Shown here: one piece after another, positions 20,844 through 30,615 of the stretch
Layout of the letters: every line of letters starts with the position of its first letter
How positions within the stretch are numbered: position 1 is the stretch's first letter
From: Candidatus Cacconaster equi
GTDB taxonomy: Bacteria > Bacteroidota > Bacteroidia > Bacteroidales > UBA932
Length of the DNA: 64,000 nucleotides
NCBI GenBank assembly: GCA_018065895.1
Contig: JAGHSK010000015.1
Span: forward strand, 1 to 64,000
Direction: 5' to 3'
Translations under genes and position numbers: made by a program
Notes under the pieces: model-generated
The model's database searches: none
What the model was told of the DNA's origin: nothing
The model's input: only the letters and a program-made list of their open reading frames with translations

Positions 20844-22085
20844 TTATTCTGTCTCCTTAGGTGTGTTCAACATTTTGACTCTTCTGTTGTATGCCGGCTC
20901 CCTTTCGAGTTTCTCGAGAAGAGCCGCATCCTCTGTTATCAGAGCCGGGCAACCGGCAACGCGGGCTTTGTTGACCATTTTGTCTTCAATGTTCAGCAAA
21001 GGTACTCCATGTTTGCGGATTTTTGAAATATCTCCGGCCTTTACTTCAATCCTGCTTCCGCGGGATACGCTGTCCTGATCGATAACCGGCAGCTCCGTGA
21101 GGTCGAATCCGGTGGCAACGATGGTCACGCTGATCCTGTCGCCGATTTCGTCGTTTTTGACAATACCTCTCTTGAAGTTGGCCATCTGTCCGGTATAGTT
21201 CTTCACATAATCCATAATGGTTGAGAGCTCATCCATCGTGATGGCTTTGCCGGCTTCACTGCTTGAAGTTATGTTGACAAGCGCGTTTTTGACATTTTCC
21301 AGGTTCAAGTCATTCAGGAGAGGGGAGCTGAAGGCTTCCTCCACGGCTTTGATAGCCCTGTCCTCACCTTCTGCGGAGCCTATTCCCATAATGGCCATTC
21401 CGCTGTTCTGCATTATCTTCTTCACGTCGGCGAAATCGACGTTGATGTATCCGCGGCTTGTTATGATTTCCGCTATGCTCTTGACTGCTGTCGCAAGAAC
21501 GTCATCCGCTTTAGGGAAAGCGGAGAATGCGTCGAGATTGGCGAAGAGACTGTAGAGTTTCTGATTGTCGATGATAAGGAGGCTGTCAACATGCTTGCTC
21601 AGTTCCTTTATGCCTTCGACGGCACGGTACAGACCCTCTATGCCCTCATCCCTGAACGGGATGGTGACTACTCCTACTGTCAGGAGCCCTTTTTCTTTCG
21701 CAACCTGCGCTACGACAGGGGCGGCTCCGGTTCCTGTTCCTCCACCCATTCCGCAGGTGATGAATGCCATCTGCGTATCTTCGTTGAACAACTTTCCTAT
21801 CTCTTCGATGGACTCCTGCGCGGCCTTTCTGCCCACCATATAGTCAGTACCGGCTCCCAAGCCCTTTGTGGTGAGCGGGCCGAGTTGGAGCTTGCGTGGA
21901 ACGGGACTGATTTCGAGTGCCTGAAGGTCTGTGTTGCAGATGACGAAATCAACGTCTTTAATATCCTGAGAGAACATATATGATACGGCATTGCTTCCAC
22001 CGCCGCCTACACCTATCACGGTTATGATGTTGCCTCTCTTTGACCAGGTTTTAGGGATAAGATCTTCTTCCATATCATTATGCAT
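20844..22085 (-). CDS. ftsZ: cell division protein FtsZ
   Basis: IGVGGGGSNAVSYM, GMGGGTGTGAAPVVA; likely start 22085 or 22073; longer ORF to 22349 is out-of-frame shadow of the ftsA tail. Confidence 0.95.
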   Translation of the reverse strand: MHNDMEEDLIPKTWSKRGNIITVIGVGGGGSNAVSYMFSQDIKDVDFVICNTDLQALEISPVPRKLQLGPLTTKGLGAGTDYMVGRKAAQESIEEIGKLFNEDTQMAFITCGMGGGTGTGAAPVVAQVAKEKGLLTVGVVTIPFRDEGIEGLYRAVEGIKELSKHVDSLLIIDNQKLYSLFANLDAFSAFPKADDVLATAVKSIAEIITSRGYINVDFADVKKIMQNSGMAIMGIGSAEGEDRAIKAVEEAFSSPLLNDLNLENVKNALVNITSSSEAGKAITMDELSTIMDYVKNYTGQMANFKRGIVKNDEIGDRISVTIVATGFDLTELPVIDQDSVSRGSRIEVKAGDISKIRKHGVPLLNIEDKMVNKARVAGCPALITEDAALLEKLEREPAYNRRVKMLNTPKETE

Positions 22086-23598
22086 TATCATTTGTTGAAC
22101 CAAAAAATATATCGAACAGTCCGGATTCCTTCTGTTTTTTCTCCCGTTTCTCTTTTTCGAGCTCTTTCCGGCGGATCTTCTCAGCCTCTTTTCTCTCTTT
22201 CTCCTCTCTCTGTCTCTCTTTCTCCCGTTCCTTCTCCAGCCGCAGCCTCTCCCGCTCAAGTTCTCTTTCCTGCTCCTTTTCGATGCGCTCCTGCTCTTTC
22301 CTGTTCTCTTCCTCCTCTTTCTTCTGTTTGCGGGACTCGTTGGTTTCATCGAAGAAGCTTCCGAAACCGAAAGACAATTTCGGTGAACTTGAATTCTTTT
22401 CAGGAGCAGGCGCCACTTTCTTCATTGTTCTGCAGCTTGCGTGTGAAAGCCTTGGCGAAATGGATTCAAGAACCAATCCCACTGCGGTTGAAGAATATGC
22501 GTCAAAGGCGGTGCTCAAGCTGTCTGAGGTGATTGCTCCGCGTGGAGCGGCAAGTCTTACTTTCTGGTCGAGCAAAGCCTTGGCAAGTTGCTGGATGAAT
22601 TCCATATATGCGGTACCGCCTGTAATGACGACGCCTCCTGCGAGCTTGTCGGCATAGCCTGACTGGTCAATGATATAGCGGACTGCTTCAAGAATTTCGC
22701 TCAAGCGTGCTTCTATGATTTCAGACAGCGTCTGGAGTTCGATTTCTCCATCCACGTTTCCTTCCGGACTGCGGAGGATGAGTTTCTTGTTTTCCGGTGT
22801 GTAGTCTGCACAACTGCATCCGTGTACGGTCTTTACGTTTTCTGCCCAGCTGGAAGTGATATTGGCCACGCTCTTGATGTCTCTGGTGATGGAATCACCT
22901 GCAAATGGGATGGTGGCAACGGCTCTTACTGTATTGTCTTTGATTATTGCGATGTCGGTTGTTCCGAATCCTATGTCCACGAGAACTGCACCGTTCTCCA
23001 TCTCTTGTTCGGTGAGCACCGCTCTCGCTGAAGCGACTGGAGCAAGTATGGCTTTGCTCATCCTGAGATTGCAGGCATCAAGTATTTCGATCCGTCGTGA
23101 CAGGATGCTCTCCTTGCCGTATATCAGACAGAATGTGGCAGCAATTGACTTGCCTTTCATTCCGTTGAGGTCTTCGTGGCTTCTTCCGAGATATTCGTCT
23201 ATGTCGTAACTTTGAGGAATTGCTTCGAATATCGCCTCCCCTTCCGCAACGGCCGTGTTGTAGCGCCCCTTGGTGATTTCTGCCAGCTCCTGTTCATCGA
23301 TATATTTTTCGGGGTTGCTGCGCAGACAGTTGCAGGTGGATATCTTGCTGTGAAGCACCTTTCCGGAAAGACCTATCGTCACTTCCGTGATTTTTTCCTG
23401 AATGTCTTCCTCCGCCTTTTGGACAAGCGACGTGATCGCCTCTATCGCCTGACGGTCCTTGATGATCTCTCCATTGTTGATTCCCGCGACATGGGCATCG
23501 CGATAACTCACGATCCTGATGCCGCTTTCGGTCCTTTCACCGACGGCGAGAGCGATCTTGGAGGATCCAAAGTCGAGTGATGCTGCGTACTTACTCAT
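22078..23598 (-). CDS. ftsA: cell division protein FtsA with long charged C-terminal extension
   Basis: MSKYAASLDFGSSKIALAVGER; VDIGFGTTDIAII; last ~88 aa Glu/Lys/Arg-rich ending SGLFDIFFGSTNDNA. Confidence 0.93.
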   Translation of the reverse strand: MSKYAASLDFGSSKIALAVGERTESGIRIVSYRDAHVAGINNGEIIKDRQAIEAITSLVQKAEEDIQEKITEVTIGLSGKVLHSKISTCNCLRSNPEKYIDEQELAEITKGRYNTAVAEGEAIFEAIPQSYDIDEYLGRSHEDLNGMKGKSIAATFCLIYGKESILSRRIEILDACNLRMSKAILAPVASARAVLTEQEMENGAVLVDIGFGTTDIAIIKDNTVRAVATIPFAGDSITRDIKSVANITSSWAENVKTVHGCSCADYTPENKKLILRSPEGNVDGEIELQTLSEIIEARLSEILEAVRYIIDQSGYADKLAGGVVITGGTAYMEFIQQLAKALLDQKVRLAAPRGAITSDSLSTAFDAYSSTAVGLVLESISPRLSHASCRTMKKVAPAPEKNSSSPKLSFGFGSFFDETNESRKQKKEEEENRKEQERIEKEQERELERERLRLEKEREKERQREEKERKEAEKIRRKELEKEKREKKQKESGLFDIFFGSTNDNA

Positions 23599-23600
23599 AA

Positions 23601-24368
23601 TTATCTGCAAATTATCTGGTTTTTATATTTCAAATTTACGGTTGAATATGCATCGTTCCCCTTTGTCGGGGCTATGTTTCTGTAATATGCCTCCAATTTC
23701 CTGAATTTGCCGGCAAACGAATCGCACTGCCCGAACAGGACGGTCTGCCGACCGATGGCAGGATAAAGTGTTATCTCTCCGTTTTCAGCTACCTCAATCT
23801 GCTGAATCTGCTTCTTCAGGAAGTTGTCTGATTCAATGAATGAGGCCAGACGCGACAAATTCTTTATTACAGCGGCCTGCTCCTGACCCATAAATCCCTT
23901 GAAATGTTCATCTTCAGGCATCGGAACACACCCGGTGATGATAGGCGTCTCCAGATAGTGTTTTGCCGGGAAGAGATATCCTGTGGAGTCGCAATAAAAA
24001 CTCTTCGCTCCGCACTTGAATCTTGCCACAGGCCTGCGTTGGGTGAGACGGACTGCAACCTTGTTGTAATCCGTGGCGTAAACCTCTGCGCTTACCACCT
24101 CTCCGTTTTCCATCACCTTTTCTTCGATCGCCTTTACATTCAGATTTGCAAGATTCCTGCCGAGAGAATTCTGTTCAAGAATATCGAGTATCTCCCGTTT
24201 GTTCACCGCCGAACTTGCAAGCGAGTCGAGTATGGTGACCTCCGCTTTCCTGCACTTGCATTCCCGCTTGCGAATGTCGGCATAATTGCCCGCAAAGAAG
24301 AAGTAGCACGCGAAGGAGCCGAATGCCAGCGTACAGATCAATGAGGTGAGTATTATTCTTTTAACCAT
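23601..24368 (-). CDS. ftsQ: cell division protein FtsQ/DivIB-like
   Basis: single N-terminal TM, POTRA-like region, position between murC and ftsA. Confidence 0.8.
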   Translation of the reverse strand: MVKRIILTSLICTLAFGSFACYFFFAGNYADIRKRECKCRKAEVTILDSLASSAVNKREILDILEQNSLGRNLANLNVKAIEEKVMENGEVVSAEVYATDYNKVAVRLTQRRPVARFKCGAKSFYCDSTGYLFPAKHYLETPIITGCVPMPEDEHFKGFMGQEQAAVIKNLSRLASFIESDNFLKKQIQQIEVAENGEITLYPAIGRQTVLFGQCDSFAGKFRKLEAYYRNIAPTKGNDAYSTVNLKYKNQIICR

Positions 24369-25705
24369 CTTTCTATGGGTTCAATGAAACGGTCTATGTC
24401 TCCGGCGCCGAACGTGATGAGGCAGTCAACAGGCCGGGAGGCGAGGATCTCCATCAAATGTTCTTTGTCAGTGAGTATCTTGTCCTTTACGGTTGTCTTG
24501 TCGAGTATCATTTCGGACCGCACACCCGGTATCGGCTCCTCACGTGCCGGATAGATCGGCAGCATTATGAGCGAATCCAGGCCGCTGAGCGCCTGAGCGA
24601 AATCATCCGCGAAATCTCTGGTCCTCGTGTAGAGGTGCGGCTGAAAGATTCCACACAGTTTCCTTCCCGGGAAAATATTGCGCATTGAACTGATGGCGGC
24701 TTTGATCTCGTTCGGATGGTGGGCATAGTCGTCTATATATGCCCTCTGAGGTGTATTGATGTGGATGTCAAAACGGCGTTTGACCCCGCTGAAGCTTTTG
24801 AGCGCTTCCCGTATCTTCTCAGGGTCGGTACCGTGCAGTATGGCTATTGAGGAGGCCGCCACTGCGTTTTCCACGTTCACCCAGCCCGGAACACCCACCC
24901 TGCAGTGCGCTATCCTGCATTCAGGACAGTTGATGGTAAAGTCGAAATATCCTCCTTCAAGAGGTACGATATCGGAAGCGTAGAAGTCACAAGGTTCGTT
25001 GTAGGAATATTGATAAATCTTCGCCGAAACGCCTTTCTGAGGCACTTCCACACCTTTCTTGATTATCACGGCGCCACCGGCCTCCACCTGTGATGCGAAT
25101 ATGCCGAAAGCCTCCAGCATAGTTGCCCGATCGTTATAAATGTCGAGATGGTCGGCGTCAGTTGACGTGATCAGGGCAATGTGCGGGAAAAGTTGCAGGA
25201 AGGAACGGTCGAATTCATCAGCTTCAGCCACCAGGACCTTGTTCGTGCTCAAAAGCAGGTTGGTTCCGTAGTTCTTGGAGATGCCCCCCAGAAATGCATT
25301 GCAGCCTTCACCGGAATCCGTCAGAATATGAGAGAGCATGGTGCTTGTGGTGGTCTTTCCGTGAGTTCCCGCCACAGCAAGGCACTCCTGCCCGCGTGCT
25401 ATCTCTCCCAGTGCGCGTGATCTCTTCACAAGCGCATAGCCGTGGCTCCGGACATAGGCCAGTTCGTTCAGACTCTCCGGAATTGCAGGAGTATATATTA
25501 CGAACGTATGTTCCACGTCCTTCGGAATGAAGTCGATATTGTCCTGATAGTGTACCTTTATCCCTTCACTCTCGAGATTGGCGGTCAGTGGCGACGGGGT
25601 CCGGTCATATCCTGATACCTCAAAGCCCTGATGCTTGAAGTATCTGGCGATGGCGCTCATTCCGATGCCGCCGATTCCTATGAAATAGTAGTGCGTATAA
25701 TCCAT
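24353..25705 (-). CDS. murC: UDP-N-acetylmuramate--L-alanine ligase
   Basis: GIGGIGMSAIARYF, VAGTHGKTTTSTML. Confidence 0.96.
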   Translation of the reverse strand: MDYTHYYFIGIGGIGMSAIARYFKHQGFEVSGYDRTPSPLTANLESEGIKVHYQDNIDFIPKDVEHTFVIYTPAIPESLNELAYVRSHGYALVKRSRALGEIARGQECLAVAGTHGKTTTSTMLSHILTDSGEGCNAFLGGISKNYGTNLLLSTNKVLVAEADEFDRSFLQLFPHIALITSTDADHLDIYNDRATMLEAFGIFASQVEAGGAVIIKKGVEVPQKGVSAKIYQYSYNEPCDFYASDIVPLEGGYFDFTINCPECRIAHCRVGVPGWVNVENAVAASSIAILHGTDPEKIREALKSFSGVKRRFDIHINTPQRAYIDDYAHHPNEIKAAISSMRNIFPGRKLCGIFQPHLYTRTRDFADDFAQALSGLDSLIMLPIYPAREEPIPGVRSEMILDKTTVKDKILTDKEHLMEILASRPVDCLITFGAGDIDRFIEPIERWLKE

Positions 25706-25709
25706 CTCT

Positions 25710-26816
25710 TTATTTTACAAGTGCCAGCACTTCACGGGCAATGACCTGCGAGGCATCCTTTTTTCCAAGTTTCAGAATGTTTCTTTCCAATGCGGAGATT
25801 CTCTCCCTGTCTGCGAGCAGGCTCTCCATTGCAGGGATGAGCTCATCCTGCGCCAGAATGTCCTTCACTATGCCTGCGGCATCTTTTTCCACGAGAGCCA
25901 TTGCATTATGTGTCTGGTGGTCCTCCGATACGTTTGGCGACGGGACGAAGATGGTAGCCTTTCCTGCAACGCACAACTCTGAAATGGTGCCTGCTCCGGC
26001 ACGCGAGATGATTACGTCGGAAACGGCATAGGCAAGATCCATCCTCTTGATGAAATCGGTGCAGAAGAGATTAGGTACTGATTTTCCTTTGAGAAATTCA
26101 TCAACCCCTTCTTTATAGAATTTGCCGCACTGCCAGATTACCTGATAATCCTTTGAGGCACCTCCTTCTTCAACCCATTTGCGCATCACCCGGTTGAGTG
26201 TGCCGCATCCGAGACTTCCGCCCACTACGAAAACGGTGCGTTTCTCCGGATTGAGGCCATAGAATTCGTATCCTTCAGCACGTTCCTCTTCGGACGGCTG
26301 GTGGATCTCCTTCCGGATGGGATTTCCCGTAAGCATTATCTTCTGTGCCGGGAAGAATCTTTCCATCCCTTCGTAGGCAGTGCATATTCTGGACGCTCTC
26401 TTCGAGAGTATGCGGTTTGTCAAGCCGGCATATGAGTTCTGCTCCTGAATAAGGCATGGTATGCCCTTGTGGGATGCGCTCCAAAGCAGAGGCGCACTGG
26501 CATATCCTCCAACGCCCACAGCTACGTCAGGTTTGAAATCCTTTATTATTCTGCCGGCCATACTCAGACTCTCCATAATTTTGAAAGGCAGAGCGAGATT
26601 CTTCGCAGACAGACTTCTTTGGAGCCCGGCTACAGGAAGTCCTATTATTTCGTAACCTGCGGCCGGAACTTTTTCCATTTCCATTTTTCCGAGTGCACCC
26701 ACGAAGAGTATTTCGCTTTCAGGCTCAATTTCCCTGATGGCGTTTGCTATTGAAAGGGCGGGGAAGATGTGTCCTCCTGTTCCGCCGCCGCTGATTATGA
26801 TTCTTGGTTTATACAT
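25710..26816 (-). CDS. murG: UDP-GlcNAc:lipid I GlcNAc transferase
   Basis: IISGGGTGGHIFPALSIA; start at MYKPRIIIS. Confidence 0.95.
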   Translation of the reverse strand: MYKPRIIISGGGTGGHIFPALSIANAIREIEPESEILFVGALGKMEMEKVPAAGYEIIGLPVAGLQRSLSAKNLALPFKIMESLSMAGRIIKDFKPDVAVGVGGYASAPLLWSASHKGIPCLIQEQNSYAGLTNRILSKRASRICTAYEGMERFFPAQKIMLTGNPIRKEIHQPSEEERAEGYEFYGLNPEKRTVFVVGGSLGCGTLNRVMRKWVEEGGASKDYQVIWQCGKFYKEGVDEFLKGKSVPNLFCTDFIKRMDLAYAVSDVIISRAGAGTISELCVAGKATIFVPSPNVSEDHQTHNAMALVEKDAAGIVKDILAQDELIPAMESLLADRERISALERNILKLGKKDASQVIAREVLALVK

Positions 26817-28071
26817 TTTCTTCCAATTGAGATTCTTCAAGTTCTTTTTGCTGCTGCCGTTCGTAGGCAAGCTGCTTGTCGAGCTGCTTGTTTACCGACA
26901 GTATTATTCCGAATGCTCCGCTGAGTACAAGGTATGCAGTTCCTCCGTGACTGATAAGCGGCAGCGTGTGTCCGGTGATAGGTATGAGCCTTACGTTCAC
27001 CAATATATGTAGGAACGCCTGACAAGCGATCAGAAACGAGAGCCCGACCACTACAACGCTGGCGAAGGTCTCCTTGCATCTTCCGCACAGGCGTATGCAC
27101 CTGAAAAGAAATATGATGTACAGAGTAATCAGCACGATGCCGCCCAGCAACCCGTACTCCTCGACGATGAAGGCGTAAATGAAGTCGGAGAATGCCATTG
27201 AAAGGGAGTATCGCTGCGTGCTCTTGCCAGGACCTTTTCCGAAGATTCCTCCTTGGGAAATTGCTACCTTCGCGTTATTGCTTTGACGCTGTTCATCTTC
27301 CAATTTCTCTTTTTCTAACGGAGTAAGGTTGTTCACGTCAATCTGATCGTCACCCATGAAGTTTTCAAACCGCTGTTCGACCGTTCCGAAGCGGTTGAAT
27401 ATTTTCTCCACACCGTTCAATTCGGCAGTCGGCTTTCCTTTTACAAAAGCGTGGTATGTACCGAATGCGAGAAGCAGGGCAACTGCGACTATGCCGACTG
27501 TAATGAGGATATTCTTCCAACTCATATCCATAAAGAACATGATAAGGAAGGAGATCAGGGCTATGAGCAGTGCCGATGAGAAGCTGTTCGGCAATATCAG
27601 CAGGCAGACGGCCGCAATCGGAAGCAGAATCCTCAATGCGTATGTCTTGAAGTCGTACAGGCTGTCATCCCACAATTCCAAAGCGCGTGCCAGATAGAGC
27701 ACCACGGCTATTTTGGCGAATTCAAAAACCTGAAACGTGACTCCGAAGATTTTTATGCCGCGCACAGCCCCGTTGCGCACGTCCTGCATCCCCGGGATGT
27801 AAAGCATTATGAGCATTACCACGGAGAAGAAAAAGATTATGAAGGATAATGCTCTGTAGGCGCGCAGAGGAATGAGGTAACAGATAAACAGGGCCACGAA
27901 TCCCAACAGGACGGACCGGGTCTGCTCGAGGAATATCGCCGTTTTGGCAACATCCCTTTTTGCAGCCAGATAACTGCTGGAGGAGAATACGGCGACAATG
28001 GATATCATTGCAAAAAGTACAATGAGTATCCATATCACTTTGTCACCTTTCAGTTTGAAAACATCCCTCAT
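26809..28071 (-). CDS. ftsW: FtsW/RodA/SpoVE family lipid II polymerase
   Basis: ~10 TM; FIYAFIVEEYGLLGG, LPLISHGGTAYL motif. Confidence 0.93.
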   Translation of the reverse strand: MRDVFKLKGDKVIWILIVLFAMISIVAVFSSSSYLAAKRDVAKTAIFLEQTRSVLLGFVALFICYLIPLRAYRALSFIIFFFSVVMLIMLYIPGMQDVRNGAVRGIKIFGVTFQVFEFAKIAVVLYLARALELWDDSLYDFKTYALRILLPIAAVCLLILPNSFSSALLIALISFLIMFFMDMSWKNILITVGIVAVALLLAFGTYHAFVKGKPTAELNGVEKIFNRFGTVEQRFENFMGDDQIDVNNLTPLEKEKLEDEQRQSNNAKVAISQGGIFGKGPGKSTQRYSLSMAFSDFIYAFIVEEYGLLGGIVLITLYIIFLFRCIRLCGRCKETFASVVVVGLSFLIACQAFLHILVNVRLIPITGHTLPLISHGGTAYLVLSGAFGIILSVNKQLDKQLAYERQQQKELEESQLEENV

Positions 28072-28081
28072 AGTCGGTCCG

Positions 28082-29410
28082 TTACAGTTTTCTTACAGCA
28101 TCCTTGAATTGCTTTCCACGATCTTCGTAGCTCTTGAAAAGGTCGAAGCTGGCACAGCACGGACTCAGGAGAACCGTGTCTCCCGGTTTGGCGATTTGAG
28201 CGCACTTCTTCACGCAATCTTCGGCGCTGAGCGTGTCAGCAACCACTTTGTCTCCGAATGCGGCGTGTATCTTTGTGTTGTCAACGCCCAGACACACGAT
28301 CGCCTTCACTTTTTTCTCCACGAGGTGTGCGATTTCCGAATAGTCGTTGCCTTTGTCCTTTCCTCCGAGGATGAGTATCGTAGGTGCGGTCATGCTTTCA
28401 AGTGCATACCAGGTCGAATTCACGTTGGTGGCCTTCGAATCGTTTATATAGAGTACGCCTCCGACAGAAAGAACTTTTTCAAGACGATGTTCGACACCCT
28501 GGAAAGTCATCAGCGACTTGCGGATGGTGTCGTTGTGTATGTTCATGATCTTTCCGGCGATTGCCGCGGCCATCGAGTTGTACACGTTGTGCCGTCCTTC
28601 GAGGGAGAGGTCATTGACCGATATTTCGAACGAGCTTTCGCCATAACGGACGTTCATTCTGCCCTCTTCCACATATGCTCCCTGAAGAACCTTGCCGTTC
28701 TGTGTGAAAGGAAGTTTCTTCGCCTGGATGATTATTCTGTTGAGCTCTCCCATCGTGATTTCGTCGTCGGAGCAGAAGATGAAGCAATCCTCCGCCTTCA
28801 TATTGCGGGTGATGCGGAATTTGGCGTTTATGTAGTTCTGCATCTTGTGGTCGTAACGGTCGAGATGGTCCGGAGTAATGTTGAGCAGCACGGCGATGTC
28901 GGCCTTGAAATCGTACATTCCGTCAAGCTGGAAACTGCTGAGTTCCAAAACATATATGTCGTGCTTCTCGGTAGCCACCTGATATGCGTAGCTTTTGCCG
29001 ATGTTGCCGCCGAGACCCACGTTGAGACCGGCATTCTGGAGAAGGTAGAATATCAGTGAAGTCGTGGTTGTTTTGCCGTTGCTCCCAGTAATGCATATCT
29101 TCTTGGCGGTGTCGTAATAGCCGGCGAATTCTATCTCGGAGATCACAGGCTTGTCCATGGAGTGGAGCTCAACAATCAGCGGAGCAGTTTCAGGGATGCC
29201 CGGACTCTTGATGACGATGTCCGCATTGACTATTTTTTCCTTTGTGTGTCCGCCCTCTTCGTAAGGAATTCCCCATTTTTCAAGCTCTGCCTTGAAATTA
29301 TCCTTAAGACAGCCGCTGTCCGAGAGGAATACCTCGAATTCTTTGACTTTTGCAAGAACTGCGGCGCCTACACCGCTTTCTCCTCCACCAAGTACAACTA
29401 CGCGTTTCAT
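28082..29410 (-). CDS. murD: UDP-N-acetylmuramoylalanine--D-glutamate ligase
   Basis: VVLGGGESGVGAAVLA, ITGSNGKTTTTSLI. Confidence 0.95.
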   Translation of the reverse strand: MKRVVVLGGGESGVGAAVLAKVKEFEVFLSDSGCLKDNFKAELEKWGIPYEEGGHTKEKIVNADIVIKSPGIPETAPLIVELHSMDKPVISEIEFAGYYDTAKKICITGSNGKTTTTSLIFYLLQNAGLNVGLGGNIGKSYAYQVATEKHDIYVLELSSFQLDGMYDFKADIAVLLNITPDHLDRYDHKMQNYINAKFRITRNMKAEDCFIFCSDDEITMGELNRIIIQAKKLPFTQNGKVLQGAYVEEGRMNVRYGESSFEISVNDLSLEGRHNVYNSMAAAIAGKIMNIHNDTIRKSLMTFQGVEHRLEKVLSVGGVLYINDSKATNVNSTWYALESMTAPTILILGGKDKGNDYSEIAHLVEKKVKAIVCLGVDNTKIHAAFGDKVVADTLSAEDCVKKCAQIAKPGDTVLLSPCCASFDLFKSYEDRGKQFKDAVRKL

Positions 29411-29412
29411 TG

Positions 29413-30606
29413 TTATCTGATTTTCAAAGTTACGATTGTGAGTACCGCGAGAATGATTGATACAATCCAGAACCTCACGGTTATCTTGTTTTCGGGATGA
29501 ATCTGAGCAGGATGCTGCATCAGGGCATCCGGATTTTCCTTCTGGAAATGGTGATGCAGAGGTGACATCCTGAAGATTCTCACACCGGTACCGCTCTTTT
29601 TCTTTGTATATTTGAAATAGTACCGTTGCAGTATCACTGACAGGCTCTCAACGAGGAAAATTCCGCAGAGGATAGGGAGCAGAAGTTCCTTTCTGATGAG
29701 AATTGCGAATACCCCGATTATGCCGCCAAGGGCCAGACTGCCCGTATCGCCCATAAATACCTGGGCGGGGAAGGCATTGTACCACAAGAATCCGAGCAGC
29801 GCTCCAACGAATGCCGTTGAGTAGACGGTGAGCTCTCCTGCATTTGGAATGAACATTATTCCCAGATAATCCGAGAAAATTGCATGTCCTGAAAGATATG
29901 CCAGCAGTCCGAGCGTGGCGCCCACAATGGCTGAAACACCTGTTGCCAGGCCATCCATTCCATCGGTCAGGTTAGTGCCGTTCGAGCAGGCCGTGATGAT
30001 GAACGTAATGACAACCACATACAGGCCGCCCTGAATCGCTCTGGCCACCGGACCTTCGAATGGAAAGAGCCATTTGTAATCGAATTCATTGTTCTTTACA
30101 AAAGGAATCGTCGTCTGACTGTAACTCAAGCCCGAGTTGCGGTACGTAAAGTAGAGTGTGAGACCCACCAGGACTCCGAGACCCACTTGGGCGACAATCT
30201 TATATTTGCCTGGAAGCCCTTCCTTGTTGTGCTTGAAGACCTTGATATAATCGTCGAGAAAACCGAGTCCGCCGAGCCATACGGTTGTCAGAATGAGCAA
30301 CTGGATGTTGACGTTGGTCAGGTTTCCGAACAGGAGGATAGGAATCAGAATGGAGATGAGTATGATGACTCCTCCCATTGTAGGGGTTCCTTTTTTCTGC
30401 ATCTGTCCCTCCAACCCAAGGTCGCGGATTGTCTCACCGATCTGCTTCTTTTGCAGCCATGCGATGATTTTCTTGCCTATCAGAAGAGATGTCAGAATTG
30501 CCACGACGCTGCAGCATATGGCGCGGAACGAGATGTATTGCATCAGACCGAGCCCGGGAAAGTCGTATCCCGCTGTTCTGAGGTATTCAAAGAGATGGTA
30601 TAACAT
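29413..30606 (-). CDS. mraY: phospho-N-acetylmuramoyl-pentapeptide transferase
   Basis: [34 protein letters not shown]. Confidence 0.96.
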   Translation of the reverse strand: MLYHLFEYLRTAGYDFPGLGLMQYISFRAICCSVVAILTSLLIGKKIIAWLQKKQIGETIRDLGLEGQMQKKGTPTMGGVIILISILIPILLFGNLTNVNIQLLILTTVWLGGLGFLDDYIKVFKHNKEGLPGKYKIVAQVGLGVLVGLTLYFTYRNSGLSYSQTTIPFVKNNEFDYKWLFPFEGPVARAIQGGLYVVVITFIITACSNGTNLTDGMDGLATGVSAIVGATLGLLAYLSGHAIFSDYLGIMFIPNAGELTVYSTAFVGALLGFLWYNAFPAQVFMGDTGSLALGGIIGVFAILIRKELLLPILCGIFLVESLSVILQRYYFKYTKKKSGTGVRIFRMSPLHHHFQKENPDALMQHPAQIHPENKITVRFWIVSIILAVLTIVTLKIR

Positions 30607-30615
30607 AACTCAGTT

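Noticed and set aside
22086-22349. Arg/Lys-rich 88-aa N-terminal extension of the FtsZ ORF
   Set aside because: Out-of-frame reading of the ftsA purine-rich tail; genuine FtsZ starts around 22085/22073
27998-29059. 353-aa plus-strand ORF
   Set aside because: Antisense to murD and the start of ftsW; no coherent domain, His/Val-rich shadow ORF
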